Part shown: one piece after another, positions 41,312 to 42,631 of the stretch
Position numbering within the stretch: the stretch's first letter is position 1
Layout of the letters: the number at the start of each line of letters is the position of its first letter
From: Blastomonas sp. AAP53
GTDB lineage: Bacteria > Pseudomonadota > Alphaproteobacteria > Sphingomonadales > Sphingomonadaceae
Direction: 5' to 3'
NCBI RefSeq assembly: GCF_000331245.1
Contig: NZ_ANFZ01000017.1
Location: forward strand, 1 to 42,631
Length of the DNA: 42,631 nt
Program-made: the position numbers and the translations under genes
The notes under the pieces: model-generated
Databases searched by the model: none
Seen by the model: only the letters and a program-made list of their open reading frames with translations
Told to the model about the DNA's origin: nothing

Positions 41312-41348
41312 AAAGGTGTGTGAATTTCGCGAAAAGGTGTGTGAATTT
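41312..41348 (+). promoter_or_regulatory. Two direct repeats, likely activator or repressor sites
   Basis: AAAGGTGTGTGAATTT occurs at 41312-41327 and again at 41333-41348, with starts 21 bases apart, two helical turns. The second copy ends three bases before the sigma-28 -35 element. The pair is about 140-190 bases upstream of the divergent sigma-54 promoter, a usual enhancer distance. Confidence 0.6.
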
Positions 41349-41351
41349 GTC

Positions 41352-41378
41352 TTAATGGGTTGGCGACCCCGCCGTTAA
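41352..41378 (+). promoter_or_regulatory. Sigma-28 (FliA) promoter of flagellin 1
   Basis: TTAATGGG, an 11-base spacer and GCCGTTAA match the FliA consensus in spacing and in seven of eight -10 positions. It lies 61 bases before the start codon. Confidence 0.82.
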
Positions 41379-41439
41379 CCATGTCGAGGCCGCCGGAAAG
41401 ACAGCGCGCCGCCAGATTAACGAAGCAAAGGAACGACTG

Positions 41440-42264
41440 ATGACTGTTATTGGAACGAATGTCTCGGCCATCCGCGCCGCAAACGCATCCACCGCCGCTC
41501 AGGGCATGTTGTCCAAATCGATCGACCGTCTGTCGACCGGCAAGCGGATCAACTCGGCTGCAGACGACGCCGCCGGCAACGCGATCTCTACCCGCATGAC
41601 CTCGCAGATCCGCGGCCTCAACCAGGCCGTCCGCAATGCCAACGACGGCATCTCGCTCGCCCAGACGGCAGAAGGCGGCATGAACGAGATCACCAACATG
41701 CTGCAGCGTATGCGGGAACTGGCCGTGCAGTCGGCTTCGGGCACGCTGAGCACCGGTGACCGCACCAACCTTCAGGCGGAAGTCGCCGCCCTGATCCTGC
41801 AGGTCGATGATGTTGCAGAAAAGACCAACTTCAACGGCGTTCCTCTGCTGAATGCTGCTGCCGCAGGTGCCCCTGTCGCCATCCAGACCGGCCTTGCTGC
41901 AGGTGATGTCGTCAACGTCGGCCTTGCAAACGTGACCACCACCGGCCTTTCGGTCAATGCCATCAACGTCGACAGCGTAGCCGGCGCCGGCACCGCACTG
42001 GGCTTGCTGGACACGGCACTGAACAATATCTCGACCGCCCAGGCGAACCTTGGCGCCAGCCAGAACCGTTTGCAGGCGACCGTCTCCAGCCTGATCAACC
42101 GTGCGACCAACCTGTCGGAAGCCCGCTCGCGTATTCAGGACGCCAACTTCTCGGAAGAATCGACCAACCTCGCCAAGGCACAGATCCTGAGCCAGGCATC
42201 GACCGCGATGCTTGCCCAGGCCAACCAGAGCCAGCAGGGCGTTCTGACCCTTATCCGTGGCTAA
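41440..42264 (+). CDS. fliC: Flagellin 1
   Basis: A 274-residue, short flagellin with conserved N-terminal (SIDRLSTGKRINSAADDAAG, MTSQIRGLNQAVRNANDGIS) and C-terminal (ARSRIQDANFSEESTNLAKA, QILSQASTAMLAQANQSQQG) domains and a small variable centre of about 100 residues. It is exported and polymerises into the filament. LQRMRELAVQSASG near residues 87-100 is like the segment that enteric flagellins show to TLR5. AAAGGAACGACTG precedes the ATG at 41440. A second flagellin follows 161 bases downstream. Confidence 0.97.
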   Translation: MTVIGTNVSAIRAANASTAAQGMLSKSIDRLSTGKRINSAADDAAGNAISTRMTSQIRGLNQAVRNANDGISLAQTAEGGMNEITNMLQRMRELAVQSASGTLSTGDRTNLQAEVAALILQVDDVAEKTNFNGVPLLNAAAAGAPVAIQTGLAAGDVVNVGLANVTTTGLSVNAINVDSVAGAGTALGLLDTALNNISTAQANLGASQNRLQATVSSLINRATNLSEARSRIQDANFSEESTNLAKAQILSQASTAMLAQANQSQQGVLTLIRG

Positions 42265-42335
42265 TCGAGGAGGTTAAACTGATAACAGAAACGTCGGGAA
42301 AATGACGGGCGTCAAATAACTGGTGAGATTTTCAC

Positions 42336-42362
42336 TTAAGGCCCGTCACTCCCCACCGTTAA
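42336..42362 (+). promoter_or_regulatory. Sigma-28 (FliA) promoter of flagellin 2
   Basis: TTAAGGCC, an 11-base spacer and ACCGTTAA, 63 bases before the start codon of the second flagellin. The arrangement and distance equal those of flagellin 1. The -35 lies inside an inverted repeat (GACGGGC at 42304-42310, GCCCGTC at 42341-42347) that could end transcription of flagellin 1. Confidence 0.8.
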
Positions 42363-42425
42363 CTCATTTGTGGCCGCTTTGGTGGGACCGAGCCGCCCCG
42401 TTTTCAAAGTGAAAAGGAACAACAG

Positions 42426-42631
42426 ATGAGTGTTATCGGAACCAACGTGGCGGCTCTCCGCGCTGCAAACGCATCGACCTCGGCCCAGGGCATGCTGTCG
42501 AAGTCGATCGATCGCCTCTCGACCGGCAAGCGTATCAACTCGGCATCGGACGATGCTGCCGGCAATGCGATTGCCACCCGCATGACCTCGCAGGTCCGCG
42601 GTCTGAACCAGGCAGTCCGCAACTCGAACGA
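42426..42631 (+). CDS. fliC: Flagellin 2, 5' part only
   Basis: 68 codons are visible: MSVIGTNVAALRAANAST, then SIDRLSTGKRINSASDDAAG, continuing to the window edge. The N-terminal domain differs from flagellin 1 at only a few positions (for example S-A, A-S, I-V), so the pair is a recent or homogenised tandem duplication. AAAAGGAACAACAG precedes the ATG. Its variable and C-terminal parts are outside the window. Confidence 0.95.
   Translation, partial: MSVIGTNVAALRAANASTSAQGMLSKSIDRLSTGKRINSASDDAAGNAIATRMTSQVRGLNQAVRNSN

Larger units (their letters stand above)
41089..41439. other. Divergent control region between activator operon and flagellin 1
   Basis: This 351-base stretch has no gene. 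From left to right it holds a plus-strand sigma-28 site (41104-41130), a minus-strand sigma-54 promoter (41155-41172), the AT-rich TATATATAG near 41210, a CCCC/GGGG hairpin (41256-41269), a perfect 18-base palindrome (41269-41286), two direct repeats (41312-41348) and the proximal sigma-28 site (41352-41378). An inverted partial copy of the direct repeat (ATTCACACC, 41198-41206) is also present. Confidence 0.75.

Noticed and set aside
1-42631. CRISPR array, because of the many regular repeats
   Set aside because: The regular repeats are about 214 bp, in frame and coding; there are no short identical repeats with unique spacers and no cas genes.
1-42631. tRNA, rRNA, insertion sequences or prophage genes
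   Set aside because: I saw no tRNA-like or rRNA sequence, transposase, integrase or phage protein. The only mobile-looking DNA is the short REP-like repeat.

Overview
The window reads as chromosomal DNA of a GC-rich alphaproteobacterium, most likely a sphingomonad (order Sphingomonadales). The reasons are the high GC content, the COQ9-family gene, the compact flagellar cluster order, the flagellin type and the dispersed short inverted repeat. The genus cannot be fixed from sequence alone.

Region 1 (1-14302, minus strand) is a two-partner secretion locus. A ShlB/FhaC-type outer-membrane transporter gene overlaps by ATGA the start of a giant exoprotein that runs off the left edge (at least 4078 codons). 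The exoprotein has a signal peptide, a filamentous-haemagglutinin secretion domain, about 42 tandem FG-GAP-like repeats of about 71 residues, and MBG/YGX-type repeats at the window edge.

Region 2 (14303-23502) is metabolic. It holds a small SAM methyltransferase divergent from an acyl-CoA block (crotonase plus two unlike acyl-CoA dehydrogenases that look like the two subunits of a heteromeric enzyme). Then come a threonine-synthase-like PLP enzyme, an old-yellow-enzyme reductase coupled by ATGA to a fatty-acid-hydroxylase-type membrane protein, a DMT-family transporter and a COQ9-family protein.

Region 3 (23651-42631) is flagellar. A ParA-type ATPase meets fliS tail to tail. The minus strand then carries, in transcription order, a sigma-54 activator gene, fliE, F, G, H, I, J, K, L, M, N, O, P, Q, R, flhB, fliD and fliS, mostly with overlapping or nearly touching ends. 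Divergently, on the plus strand, lie two tandem flagellin genes, the second cut by the window edge. flhA, flhF, the rod, hook and ring genes, motor stators and fliA are not in the window.

The regulatory logic can be partly read. The activator gene has an excellent sigma-54 (-24/-12) promoter. Four sites of the form TTAA-N4, an 11-base spacer, then (G/A)CCGTTAA precede fliD and the two flagellin genes (two for the first flagellin); these fit FliA/sigma-28. This suggests a cascade in which sigma-54 and the activator switch on basal body and export genes, and sigma-28 then switches on cap and filament genes. The shared activator-flagellin intergenic region is the most information-rich non-coding stretch here, and the repeat-filled exoprotein is the most unusual protein.
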